From Kiritimatiellia bacterium (GTDB taxonomy: Bacteria > Verrucomicrobiota > Kiritimatiellia > UBA8416 > JABMPJ01): a stretch of 64,000 nucleotides of DNA. The stretch lies in NCBI GenBank assembly GCA_030745755.1, contig JASLOA010000045.1:120001-184000 (forward strand), written 5' to 3'. The notes beneath the pieces were generated by a model, which searched no databases, was not told the origin of the DNA, and worked only from the letters and a program-made list of their open reading frames with translations. Positions 1 to 8,800 of the stretch are shown in pieces. Each line of letters begins with the position of its first letter. Positions within the stretch are counted from its first letter, which is position 1. The position numbers and the translations under genes are program-made.

Positions 1-212
1 ATGCTGGCGCCCGTAATCTGCGCCGACACTTCATCACCGTTCTCAAGCGTGGGCTCGATGAGTACCTGGATGGAATCGAAACACGACCCGTCGTTCAGGT
101 GCATAAAGCCTACAGTCTTGCTCCTGCGCAGCGACTTGATCCACCCCGCAACCGTTACCGTTTCGCCCGGTGTACCGCTGCTCAGCACCGTCCTGATCTC
201 ATCACGCACCAT
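1..212 (-). CDS. asnS: Asparaginyl-tRNA synthetase, N-terminal part (cut by the window edge)
   Basis: The minus strand from 212 to the window edge encodes 70 residues of an open frame that runs off the left end. It starts MVRDEIRTVLSSGTPGETVT and continues with a GWIKSLRRSK segment and the FMHLNDGSCFDSIQV stretch typical of the anticodon-binding OB fold at the N terminus of asparaginyl-tRNA synthetases (class II). The enzyme charges tRNA-Asn in the cytoplasm. ATG at 212 has an AAGGG about nine bases upstream and is the only good in-frame start. The plus-strand frame covering the same bases is a shadow. Identity as AsnRS rather than another class IIb synthetase rests on the OB-fold pattern alone because the catalytic domain is outside the window. 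Confidence 0.8.
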   Translation of the reverse strand, partial: MVRDEIRTVLSSGTPGETVTVAGWIKSLRRSKTVGFMHLNDGSCFDSIQVLIEPTLENGDEVSAQITGAS

Positions 213-291
213 GCATCCCATCCCTTCTTGCTCATCCGGGCCCCGCCAAGCATCCCGCAGGCAGGAAGCTAAGCGAGATCCCATGCACCAG

Positions 292-2349
292 TCAAGTGCG
301 GGAGACATCGAGATCACCACGGAGACGTGTGGATCGTGCGGCTTCACGGCGTGCGGGACGACTTGACCTTGGTACGGCATCCTGATACCTTCCCTCGATC
401 GTTCGCAAAGAAGGTAGAACAGTTTTGGGTCGTCGGGGCGTAGCGCAGCCTGGTAGCGCGTTTGACTGGGGGTCAAAAGGTCGGGAGTTCAAATCTCCCC
501 GCCCCGACCATTTGAGATTTTTCGGCGAATTCGCCAGAATTCGCCATGGATTGGGAAATTCCACCTGAAGAACGGGTACTGGTCTGTCTGCCCATCTTGA
601 CGAGGATTTTCTGACTGGCTTGTCGCGGCGAAGCTCTGCGGAGACGGAGAATTCCGCCGTCGCCGACTCGTGCGATTCGGCGACGGGAGACAGCGACTTG
701 ACTGACGCCGCCGACGTGTCGGCGGCCATGCTCTTGACTTGGGCAGCGTTGGAAGTGACTGCGGGAGAAGCGAGTTTCGATTTTTCCGCCGATGATTCGG
801 CGGACGATGAACCGGCTTTTCTCATCGGGGGACAGGGCGAATCTGAATCTGGTGCGATGGAGTCGCGTGCGGCAAAGCCGCCGCGACGAGATGAAGTTGC
901 CGGACTCTTGTGCGCTTGTGGATGGGCACGTTCTTTGGAGGTTCGCGTACGCCGCTGCGCGGCGTTCTCACGGTGTGTTGGCTCGATCAAGAATAGGTTC
1001 GAGCCGATACGACGGTGAAAATCCCTCAACTCCTGCTCGGTTCCCGATAATGCCGTAGTTTCCGCGAGAATTGCGGCATTCAGGAAGTTCTCCATAGGTT
1101 CGAGCCACGCGCTACCCTCCTTCTCAATCCTGCGGATTCGCTCACGAATACCGGTCTTCTCCTGGAGTAGTTCCTCCTTCTTGTGGGCATAGTCGGTCTG
1201 CTCGACAGTGCCGTCTATGTACACATCGAGTAGGCGGGCCAGGCGGGATTCAGTCTTGCCGAGTCTCGTTTTCTCGTCGGCCAGACGCTCCGCGCGGCAG
1301 TCGGACTCCGTTTTCCGCCACTTGTCAAGTTCGAGCAACATCAAGGAGCCTGGTTCTGCGGGGATCGCTATTCGGGCGGTGACAGCTCGGAGTTCATCGG
1401 TGAGGGCTTCCCCACGGATGAACCGTTTCTGTGAGCACGGCCCGAGCTTTCGAGTACAGCGGTAGTAGTGGTGTCCCTTCTGGCGCTCACCGGTGATGGC
1501 CGCACCACATTCGCCGCACTGGATGAAACCAAGGTAAGGCAGGGGCTCGCGGCGTGGCCGGTGCGGGTGTCCGCGTCGGGCCATGACGTTCTGGACCTCG
1601 TCAAACAGCGCTTTGCTCACGATGGGCGGGTGTGAACCTTCATGGGTTTCCCCTGCGAACTTGAAAAGACCGATGTAGAACGGGTGCGCAAGGAGACGGG
1701 GAAGCATACTTCGGGCAAGCGGTTTCTCCTTGTGGCTCGTTAGTCCCCAGCAGTTCACGAGTTCGTGCAGGGCGTCAAACGTGTATTGTCCCGTGGCGTA
1801 CGCCTCAAACATCCGCCGCACAAGTTCCGCCTTGTGCGGGTCAACGATGATCGAGCGCAATCTTGGCTCGTTCAAATACCCGACCGGCGGCTTGCCAGGG
1901 AACTCGCCCCGCCGCAGCTTCTGTCGCATGCCTCTGCGCACATTGACGCTGAGCGCGTCCGAGTAGTACTTGCTCTGCGAGAACGCAATGCTGAGGACGA
2001 ACTTACCTTGCGGAGTATCCTCAAACCAGAACGACGGAAACCGAAGCGCTGTCAGCTTGCCGGAATCCAGCAAGTTGATGACGTGGCCGCCGTCCGCCCA
2101 GTTCCGCGCGAGCCTGTCGGGATGCCACGAAAGCAAACCGGCCGCCTCGCCGTTCTCCATTCGGCTCATCATGTCGTTGAAGATTGGCCGCCCAGGCTCT
2201 TTCGCTGTGTGAGACTCTACGAACTCACGTACAACCGTAAGACCCTCGTTGGCTGCGTACTCCCTGAGTTCGGCGAGTTGCGCCTCAATCGAAAGCATCT
2301 GCCGTTCCTCGTCGTCTGTTGATTTTCTTGCATAGAGAAAGAATTTCAT
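292..2349 (-). CDS. Large serine recombinase (integrase of a tRNA-Pro-associated element)
   Basis: Site-specific DNA recombinase of the large serine family, 685 residues as an open frame. The N-terminal resolvase domain (about 1-150) has YARKSTDDEERQMLSIEAQ, with the catalytic serine in the RKS motif and the Arg-rich WHPDRLARNWADGG segment. A recombinase domain follows (GKPPVGYLN to about 280), then a zinc ribbon (CGECG ... YRCTRK ... C, about 288-315) and a coiled coil (about 340-420). An AGGAGG lies five bases before the ATG at 2349. The last 140 or so residues are low-complexity and then translate the tRNA-Pro gene backwards (GRGDLNSRPFDPQ), so the 3' end of this frame is host sequence acquired on integration and the stop at 292 is accidental. 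The product probably drives excision and integration of the element that includes the next genes. Confidence 0.88.
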   Translation of the reverse strand: MKFFLYARKSTDDEERQMLSIEAQLAELREYAANEGLTVVREFVESHTAKEPGRPIFNDMMSRMENGEAAGLLSWHPDRLARNWADGGHVINLLDSGKLTALRFPSFWFEDTPQGKFVLSIAFSQSKYYSDALSVNVRRGMRQKLRRGEFPGKPPVGYLNEPRLRSIIVDPHKAELVRRMFEAYATGQYTFDALHELVNCWGLTSHKEKPLARSMLPRLLAHPFYIGLFKFAGETHEGSHPPIVSKALFDEVQNVMARRGHPHRPRREPLPYLGFIQCGECGAAITGERQKGHHYYRCTRKLGPCSQKRFIRGEALTDELRAVTARIAIPAEPGSLMLLELDKWRKTESDCRAERLADEKTRLGKTESRLARLLDVYIDGTVEQTDYAHKKEELLQEKTGIRERIRRIEKEGSAWLEPMENFLNAAILAETTALSGTEQELRDFHRRIGSNLFLIEPTHRENAAQRRTRTSKERAHPQAHKSPATSSRRGGFAARDSIAPDSDSPCPPMRKAGSSSAESSAEKSKLASPAVTSNAAQVKSMAADTSAASVKSLSPVAESHESATAEFSVSAELRRDKPVRKSSSRWADRPVPVLQVEFPNPWRILANSPKNLKWSGRGDLNSRPFDPQSNALPGCATPRRPKTVLPSLRTIEGRYQDAVPRSSRPARREAARSTRLRGDLDVSRT
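363..391 (+). promoter_or_regulatory. Possible promoter of the tRNA-Pro gene
   Basis: TTGACC at 363-368, 17 bases, then TACCTT at 386-391. The -35 is good, the -10 is weak. Its placement about 40 bases before the tRNA start suits a tRNA promoter. The rest of 213-433 holds no gene I can support. Confidence 0.25.
434..510 (+). tRNA. tRNA-Pro (anticodon GGG)
   Basis: A complete 77-base cloverleaf. The acceptor stem CGGGGCG pairs with CGCCCCG and is followed by A and an encoded CCA. The D arm holds the GCCTGGTAGC loop. The anticodon stem TTTGAC/GTCAAA encloses a loop with GGG. The T arm contains GTTCAAATC. It reads codon CCC. Its 3' half is the likely attachment site of the neighbouring serine recombinase element, whose integrase gene lies immediately downstream on the opposite strand. 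Confidence 0.95.
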
Positions 2350-2367
2350 CTCGACCTCCTACTCGTG

Positions 2368-2410
2368 TCCACCTATATAGGGTGTGGACATCATGACACC
2401 TATATGGTGT
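2368..2410. promoter_or_regulatory. Two palindromic operators between the recombinase and the XRE gene
   Basis: The divergent gap has two sites sharing CACCTATAT. Site 1 (2368-2388) has arms TCCAC/GTGGA around CTATATAGGGT. Site 2 (2396-2410) is ACACC-TATAT-GGTGT with perfect five-base arms. They are centred about 25 bases apart. Site 1 sits just upstream of the recombinase ribosome binding site and site 2 abuts the XRE start. The likely ligand is the XRE protein encoded next door, acting on both promoters; that is an inference from position and symmetry. Confidence 0.6.
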
Positions 2411-2657
2411 GCTTGCGAGTGTGAAGTCGACAAATGGAATTCCGAAACACCGCAAGCGCTTTGGCGATTCAATCCGGCAGCGTCGCACCGCCTTGGGGCT
2501 TTCTCAAGAGCAGTTGGCCGAGGGTGTCGGATGTCACCGCAACTACATGGGGCGCATTGAGCGCGGAGAACAGAACATCACGCTAGATATGATGATTCGC
2601 CTTGCCGGCGCTGCTGGGTGTAGTGTGGAGGAGTTGGCCGCCGATGCAGGCGTGTAA
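2409..2657 (+). CDS. XRE-family transcriptional regulator (small HTH protein)
   Basis: An 82-residue protein that is almost entirely a Cro/CI-type helix-turn-helix: FGDSIRQRRTALGLSQEQLA, then VGCHRNYMGRIERGEQNI, then LDMMIRLAGAAGCSVEELA. It should bind DNA as a dimer and regulate the element, most simply through the two palindromes in the adjacent divergent gap. The start is uncertain: GTG at 2409 overlaps the second operator and GTG at 2421 is also possible; neither has a clear ribosome binding site. It is followed by the SLATT/TIR pair on the same strand after 50 bases. Confidence 0.85.
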   Translation: MLASVKSTNGIPKHRKRFGDSIRQRRTALGLSQEQLAEGVGCHRNYMGRIERGEQNITLDMMIRLAGAAGCSVEELAADAGV

Positions 2658-2707
2658 CGGATGTGTCCTAGATTGCTGATGAGCATGACGGGCAGAAGAG
2701 GCTACGA

Positions 2708-3340
2708 ATGCTGAAAGCAGTGGAAACTTTGATGCTGGCTGGAGATCGTTGGGACCAAGCCACGTTTGCCTATACCGCCTTCGCCTTGATTACACTTTTC
2801 CCGACCCTTCGCGCTGCTTTCAAGAAAGTACGTCTCCATACGAATGGCTGTTCCTTTAAGGACTCACTCCATTTTGGCGATGAAGAGAAGGTGCAACTGC
2901 AGCAACACTACTCGCGCATACACGGTACTCTCGTTTTCTGGAAAAACGCGGCTGAGAAGTACCGGAGCTTCCACTACTACTGCCTGCTTTGGACAATACC
3001 GATATCAGTGCTGATTCCTATCGTGACTCAAGCCATTAGCGATGGCAATGGTTCAAAGCTCTTTCTTACTGTTGTCTCATCGCACGCTGCAGTTCTGCTT
3101 GGATTGCACAAGGGGTTGAAGATTGAAAATAACTTCCAAGCATTCAGGCACGGGGAGTCAGAATTCTACGATCTCTATAGGCGTGTTCTTGATACTCCCG
3201 AAGAGTTCGGAGACTCAAAGAGGGAGCAGATGACAGCCTATTTCAAGCAAGCCGAACTGATTCGTCGGCATGTGCGAAATGCAGAAACAGACAATTTCCC
3301 CTCGTTGGAAGAAGCGACCGAGGAGGCGAAGAAGGACTAA
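2708..3340 (+). CDS. SLATT-like two-helix membrane protein (presumed immune effector)
   Basis: A 210-residue protein with a hydrophobic segment near residues 20-38 and a central pair of membrane helices (YYCLLWTIPISVLIPIVTQA and LFLTVVSSHAAVLLGLHKGL). The cytosolic C-terminal part contains NNFQAFRHGESEFYDLYRRV. The layout of two adjacent helices followed by an acidic helical tail fits SLATT domains, proposed membrane effectors of bacterial nucleotide-signalled conflict systems. The assignment is by architecture, not by a strict motif. AAGAGG lies seven bases before the ATG. It precedes the TIR-like gene by 32 bases on the same strand, so the two are probably cotranscribed. Role inferred: membrane disruption when the partner senses infection. 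Confidence 0.6.
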   Translation: MLKAVETLMLAGDRWDQATFAYTAFALITLFPTLRAAFKKVRLHTNGCSFKDSLHFGDEEKVQLQQHYSRIHGTLVFWKNAAEKYRSFHYYCLLWTIPISVLIPIVTQAISDGNGSKLFLTVVSSHAAVLLGLHKGLKIENNFQAFRHGESEFYDLYRRVLDTPEEFGDSKREQMTAYFKQAELIRRHVRNAETDNFPSLEEATEEAKKD

Positions 3341-3372
3341 CGCTGTTCGTGCAGCATAGGGAGAATAGAAGA

Positions 3373-3726
3373 ATGGCTAAGACACGAGTGTTCGTAAGTT
3401 TTGATTTTGACAATGACCGTAAACTGAGGGATTTCATCCTTGGACAGGCCAAATTGGCAGATTCTCCTTTCCAAGTGATTAACCATTCGCTCAAAGAGGC
3501 AGCACCCGAGAGGTCTTGGGAGGGGAAAGCTCAGGCGGCAATCAAACGGTCGGAGGTCATGCTTGTAATGGTTGGGCCAAAAACGTGCCGAGCACCTGGA
3601 GTCTTGAAGGAAGTCGCGATGGCACGAGATGCAGGCACGAAGATCGTCCAAGTGATCGGCTACCCGGAGTCGAAATCGAGCGTGACTTGTGCCCCGGCGT
3701 CGCGTACTTCGTCGTCAGTGACCTGA
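3373..3726 (+). CDS. TIR-like (ThsB/DUF1863-type) protein, C-terminally truncated
   Basis: Residues from MAKTRVFVSFDFDNDRKLRD through WEGKAQAAIKRSEVMLVMVG to EVAMARDAGTKIVQVIGY match the TIR-like fold of MTH538/ThsB-type proteins: first strand VFVSFDFDND, an (A)I..SEVMLVMVG strand, and an E.A.A..AGTKIVQVIGY helix-strand. Such proteins make or respond to nucleotide signals in Thoeris-like immunity. Homology stops at GY (about 3,660); the last 20 or so residues are the reverse translation of a neighbouring methylase fragment, so the original C terminus is lost. ATG at 3373 is preferred over GTG at 3349. It follows the SLATT-like gene closely, forming a two-gene pair. Whether the remaining domain is functional is unknown. 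Confidence 0.6.
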   Translation: MAKTRVFVSFDFDNDRKLRDFILGQAKLADSPFQVINHSLKEAAPERSWEGKAQAAIKRSEVMLVMVGPKTCRAPGVLKEVAMARDAGTKIVQVIGYPESKSSVTCAPASRTSSSVT

Positions 3727-3953
3727 AACAGGAGGTCGATAGACTTCCAGCGGGCGAACAGGGCTTTGTCCTGGCGTAGTCTTCGGTCGCGATTGTAGAA
3801 CTCGGAGAGAAAGGCGGCTGGGGTGTTGTCGAGATCCAAGGTCTTCTCGCTCTGATAGCCGAGGGCATTGAGCAGACCGATTGAGGCGGCCTTCAGGTCG
3901 TCCTTGCCGAAAGCGGCGAGACTTGCCTCTATCTGTTGCCGTATGTCGCTCAT
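3660..3953 (-). pseudogene. N-terminal fragment of a DNA methylase / restriction-modification type protein
   Basis: A 97-codon frame on the minus strand starting MSDIRQQIEASLAAFGKDDL and continuing ALGYQSEKTLDLDNTPAAFL. A good ribosome binding site (AGGAAGGA) precedes the ATG. The sequence resembles the N-terminal region of large Eco57I-like restriction-modification methylases, which normally exceed 900 residues. The frame ends exactly where it meets the truncated TIR-like gene coming from the other side, so two genes were cut and joined near 3,660. The assignment is from memory of the family N terminus and is moderate. Confidence 0.5.
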
Positions 3954-4077
3954 ATCAGATCCTTCCTGCTTCCCTGGCTCGGGTTCGCAGGTTTGCGTTT
4001 AAGGAAGCAAGCCTTTGCCGGTGAAGGGATTATCTGTATCCACTCCCCCTGTCGAGGTCTTGCGCTTAAATGGGGTC

Positions 4078-4257
4078 TCATGCCCATATCGGTACGTAGC
4101 TCCTATATCGTGTAGACGCCTTCCCGGGGTCGGACGGCTTGATCAACTCGGCGTCCACAGCTGCGGCGATAGTCTGGGAAATGGTAGCCGTCTTGCTCTC
4201 CGGCAGATCAAAGCGTTCCCTCAAAGACTGATTGGTCATCTGCTTGCGCAGGACGTA
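4078..4257 (-). pseudogene. C-terminal remnant of an AlbA_2/RecG-like ATP-binding protein
   Basis: The minus-strand frame ending at 4078 finishes with RKQMTNQSLRERFDLPESKT, then IAAAVDAELIKPSDP and RYRSYVPIWA. This is the winged-helix end of the AlbA_2/Schlafen-like DNA-binding family often annotated as RecG-like ATP-dependent helicase; many members end in a similar Y-P-W/F-A. Upstream of about 4,257 the similarity stops and the frame enters hairpin-rich sequence, so only the last 60 or so codons survive. Such genes are common in accessory and defence islands. Confidence 0.5.
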
Positions 4258-4815
4258 TTGAAGGGAGCAATGGCCGCTTCTGAAGACACGGTTGGGATGG
4301 CGCAACAGCAGGAGTGTGGGGCAATTCCGCGAAGCCGCGAAGCGGCGACCCCAGTGCGGGCAAAGGCCCCGCACGGACGTGGGCGCTGGAGCGCCCGGCG
4401 GGGTTCTTCGGGAAACACGGTTGCCGTACGGAATAACGGTTGGGACTGGGCGATGGCGTTTGCTGCGGGAATGCGGCGGCTGAAATCGCGCGCGCAACAA
4501 CGGGGGTCTTGGGGGCAACGCCCCCTGCCTTCTTTTGCAGGCGCTCCCGCGCGCGCGAGCCGCGCGCCGAGCAAAAGCCCCGAGTCCGCCCCCTGGGGGG
4601 CGAAAGACTCAAGGGGGGCAATGCGGCGGGATGGCGGCGGCGGCAACCGGGACAGCCGGGGCGTGGAAGAGCGACATGGCCACGAACCCGGCGGCCCGAT
4701 TGACGGAGACGACATGCGGCCGCTAATCGAGATGCACAGCAGCGACAAGCAGGATGGCTGCCACAGCTTGCGAGGACAGACAACCTGCTTCTGGCTGCGT
4801 GCTTTCCTTTTGAAC
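4258..4815. repeat. Hairpin-rich tract T1 and gene-free scar sequence
   Basis: No credible gene. Perfect short hairpins follow one another: GCCGC-GAA-GCGGC (4334-4346), a seven-base stem GTGCGGG/CCCGCAC (4354-4374), GGGCGC-TGGA-GCGCCC (4381-4396), GGGGGC-AAC-GCCCCC (4511-4525), GCGCGCG-AGC-CGCGCGC (4551-4567) and CGCCCC-CTGG-GGGGCG (4587-4602). Loops are three or four bases in five of the six. The plus-strand frame passing through here is open only because of high G+C. The tract lies between the AlbA_2 remnant and the broken phosphofructokinase and resembles the larger tract at 37.4-38.3 kb. Bases 3,954-4,077 also hold no gene I can support. Confidence 0.6.
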
Positions 4816-5733
4816 GAGGCAATCGTCGACCACATCCACTATGCCGGTGGCACCATCCTCGGGTCGTCACGCGGCGGACAGCCGACCGATGTCATCGTGG
4901 ACGCGCTTGAAGCGCGCGGTATCAACGTGCTGCTCTGCGTCGGCGGCGACGGCACCCAGCGTGGGACACATGACATCGCCACCGAGGCCCTGCGGCGCGG
5001 ACTCAAGATCGCGGTGGTGGGCGTTCCCAAGACGATCGATAACGATATCCAGTTCGTTGCACGCTCGTTCGGCTACAGCACGGCGATCGACAAGGCGCGC
5101 GACATCCTGACCTGCGCCCACAACGAAGCCAAGGGCGCCTTCAACGGCGTGGGCCTGGTCAAGCTGATGGGCCGCGACTCCGGGTTCATCGCCTGTGGCG
5201 CCACGCTGGCCAGCCAGGAGGCCAATTTCTGCCTGATACCCGAGATTCCCTTTGCCTTGCAGGGCGAGCGCGGACTGCTGGCCGCACTCGAGGCGCGTAT
5301 CCGTCGGCGCGGCCATGCCTTGATCGTTGTGGCCGAAGGCGCCGGCCAGGATTTCATGAAGGATGAGGAGACCGGCGTTGATGCCTCCGGCAACAAGCTG
5401 CATGCCGATATCGGGCTCTTCCTTCAGGCGCAAATCAAGGCGCACTTCAAAACCGCGGGACTGGACCTCAACATGAAGTATCTCGATCCGAGTTACTACG
5501 TACGCGGCGTGGCGGCCAACTCAGATGACAGTCTGCTGTGCGACCAGTTTGCCCGGCACGCGGTGCACGCCGCCATGGCCGGAAAAACCGACATGGTGGT
5601 GGGCCACTGGAACGACTCCTTCATCAATCTGCCCACCGCCCTGGCCACCGGATCGCGGCGCAAGGTGGAGCCCGAAGGCGAACTGTGGAAGAGCGTCATG
5701 GCCGCTACCGGCCAGCCCGTGCGCATGCTCTGA
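4816..5733 (+). pseudogene. pfkA: 6-phosphofructokinase, 5'-truncated
   Basis: From 4816 the frame encodes about 305 residues of a phosphofructokinase of the PPi/ATP type found in spirochaetes and plants: HYAGGTILGSSRGG, the catalytic NVLLCVGGDGTQRG, VVGVPKTIDNDI (active-site loop), then KLMGRDSGFIA, IPEIPF, VVAEGAGQD and NMKYLDPSYYVRG. The enzyme phosphorylates fructose 6-phosphate in glycolysis. The first 90 or so residues of the family, including the glycine-rich nucleotide loop (typically CGGLCPGLN), are missing; upstream bases are unrelated hairpin-rich sequence although the frame stays open to 4015. The gene is therefore probably inactive, or the junction is an assembly or rearrangement artefact. 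The motif-bearing part is otherwise intact. Confidence 0.8.
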
Positions 5734-5807
5734 CGCTGTAATCACTCGAGTGGTGTACTGAAAGTCCTGTGACGCAAGACACCCGACCGACCACTATTTC
5801 GCGATGA

Positions 5808-8800
5808 TCAGCGCGGCAACGGAGTGCCGCTAAGCGGCTTCATCCCGGCGTGTTTTGGCGTGATGTGCTGCTGCCAGTCAAGAACTTCTGCGAAGTTGAG
5901 TCCTGACGCATCGGGTAACCAGCGCCAGCCGGACGTGGGCAACATAAGCCCCACAAGCAGGCGAGGTGAAGTCAACTCAGTGGGCGGTATAGCAACCGTC
6001 GATACAACCGTTGACCCTATACAGGGATCGCCACCCCGAAATACTTCCGCATGTTGTTTCGCGAAGCCGCATCGACGAGCAAACATGTGGTCCCCGTCGG
6101 CATCCATGCACCTGACCATGGCGCTCAAACCCGCTGGTACCTGACCGAAGAAGCGCCAGACCATACGCAACGTGGGGGCCCCGTTGAGACCTTCCCCCTC
6201 CACGAGGCTGAACCCAAGCAGTTCTACCCGGCCCCCCAGGAACTGCATCCGCACTTCGCAGGCCACTTCCTGTGTTGCCAGGATATCCTGGGGCGACCGC
6301 AGAACACCCTCTACAAGAACGACCGCTTGAGTCCCCATGCCCGCGTCCACGACAGCGTTCAGGACGTCCCTGTCGGAAGGACACAACTCCAGAGCCTCCT
6401 GCAAGAACGTGTCCGGTGAATCAACGTGGTCGGTCGTCATATCCGCACATCGGGCAAGCAGCATAGACAGCCGGTGCGTCATCGTCGTCGGCAACCGATC
6501 TTCGGCGGAGAGCGTTTGCAGATAGACCATCGCGTCCAAATATCTCCCCGAATCCAGCATGCGACGAGCGGATAGCAGACGAAATCCGACGTCCTCCACA
6601 TCAACACAGGACAGTGCCTCTTCGGCCTTCGTGCCAAGCACCAGTGGAACGGTTGGGTCCCGCAAGGCTACCTCACACCGAAGCCTGGTAGCGACTGCGG
6701 GGCGCCCAAGACGAGAAGCCATGGACGCGAGCAACAACGTGCCGCGCGGATCAAGACCGTACCGTTCGTTTACCGCAGTCAACATTCTCAACCGAATATC
6801 CTCAGACATCTGCGGCCCGGCCTCCCCGACGATACGTCGATCCGTCAAGCGGGCATATAGCTGTCGCCGCGCCGCCCCACGACGACCGTAGCCTTCCCAA
6901 TCCCCCTGCCGGAGCAGCCATCGGTCGGTTTCACGCTGGGCCATATTCAGCAAGCTATCGACCACGTCTCGCTCAGGTTTCGTGAGCCGTTCCGCCTGTG
7001 CAGTGGCCGCTATTGCAGTCTTTTCAAGTCGAGCCAGAACTCGCAGGCATTGCTCACTATCACCCCGTTCCTGGATGAGTCGTACGACACGCGCCATTGA
7101 CACAAGGGGGGTGTCCGGTCGCATCACCAGATCATCCAATGGGATATGCGCCCGGTCAAAAGCCACACATACATCCTCGGCCACATCGGCAGACAGCCGC
7201 AGCGCGTGAGAGCCCCACGTACGAACGCGCTCGCGCGCCCGCTTGCCGCCGGCATCGTCGGCCCGGGCTAACGTGCTGGCAGCCGCACAAGCCCGCACCA
7301 GCGTAACCGGGGTGCTGGGGGCCAGCAGTACGGCTACTTCAGCCTGCGCCATCGCCTCCACTCGTAGCGCCACAGCCCGTTCCACGGATGCTGATAGTGA
7401 CGCCAGATCCGCGGCATAGCGCGCCAACATCGCATGCGCGTTGGCGTGCCATGGCATCATCTGCACGGCATTCCGAAGGTCGCGGCACGACGCGCTGTAA
7501 GCGTCCACTGCCTCCGAGCCTGATGTCGCATACACAAGCCGTTCGGCTTGCGCACGCGACAGCTCTGGAAAACGTTTAAGGTGACCTGAAATCGCGTTCT
7601 CCAGCTTCTCTCGATAACCACGCACACGGCCAACACCCGCCCAGTAGTAGGCATGCGCGCGCATCACGGCCGGTCCCGCCGCCTGTTCGATAAGGACCGC
7701 ACCACGCTCCCTCGATTCGGGGCGGACGGGCCAGGCATACTGGTCCGCCGTACCGGCAACCGCCTGTCGGCCCCGCTCAAGACGGCGTGAGCAAACGGCG
7801 AGTCTGGCGTAATAGACCGCCGCCAGAATACACAGAACAGGCAGAAGCCTGAGTGCCCCCCGGGCAACCCGGTGCGCCAGATGCCTGCCGTACGTCACGT
7901 GCCCGGCAACACCCGTGTCTTCAGGATGCACCTCGTCCACTCGTGCATCGCCTACTTTCCGCGCGCCATTGCTGACGATCACCGGAGGAGCCAACTCACT
8001 TGCATCAGATTGCCGCGCCTTCGTCCGGGTGATCATGATCGGAGGTATGGCATACATCGCACTTTTGGATCTGGGCGCAACTGAGGATCGTGTCGCGCGT
8101 TGCCGCATAGCCACACCCAATAACACAACCCACACCAATGCGACACCCGGCCGTGATGAGATGTTGTAATCCACTGCGGCGTGCACCATTCCGGCAGCGA
8201 CAGCCAATGCCGCACCACGCCAAAGCCACACACTGGACCCCTGCGACGACCCGGAGGCTACCGCAATCATGCGACGCACGATCAGGACCAACGCCAACAG
8301 CAATAGGAGCGCCCCGGGAATTCCCAGTTCACATATCAGCTCGAAGTAATCATTGTGAGCATGGTAGGCACGCTTCATGCCGAAGGTTCCGGCGGGCAGG
8401 AAGCGGTTGAATCCCTCCCCAAAACACCCCAACCCCACTCCGAATGGATGGGCCTTGAGCATGGACGGTAGGGCACGCCAGATGGCCAAGCGAGACAACG
8501 CAGACGCGTCCGTCACATGGCCACCAAACCCACGTTCCGACAGCACGTAGCCCACCAGCCCACCAGCCACAGCAGCAAGCAACACCACGCCTGCCAAGAT
8601 CCGTAAAAAACGATTGCGGTCATGCCTGCGCCTGGCGAGCAGAAACCAGGCTCCCAACGCAGCCACAGCAAGGCTGGAAGATATGAGAGCACCACGCGAA
8701 CGGGTTAAGGCCAGTGCCACATATTGCGCCGCCACGGACACACTCAGAAGCAGGATCGCGAAAAACTCATAGCGTCCAGTTACTTCAAGCAGCACCACGC

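Noticed and set aside
1..366. Plus-strand frame of 121 codons at the left edge
   Set aside because: Antisense to asnS, no family features.
4015..4815. N-terminal 267 codons of the long frame that ends as phosphofructokinase
   Set aside because: No family similarity, includes hairpin-rich GC sequence, and overlaps an AlbA_2 remnant on the other strand; it is open by base composition.
510..4820. A second copy of the tRNA-Pro 3' end as right attachment site
   Set aside because: I could not find a repeat of the tRNA end; serine recombinases need only a two-base shared core, so its absence proves nothing.
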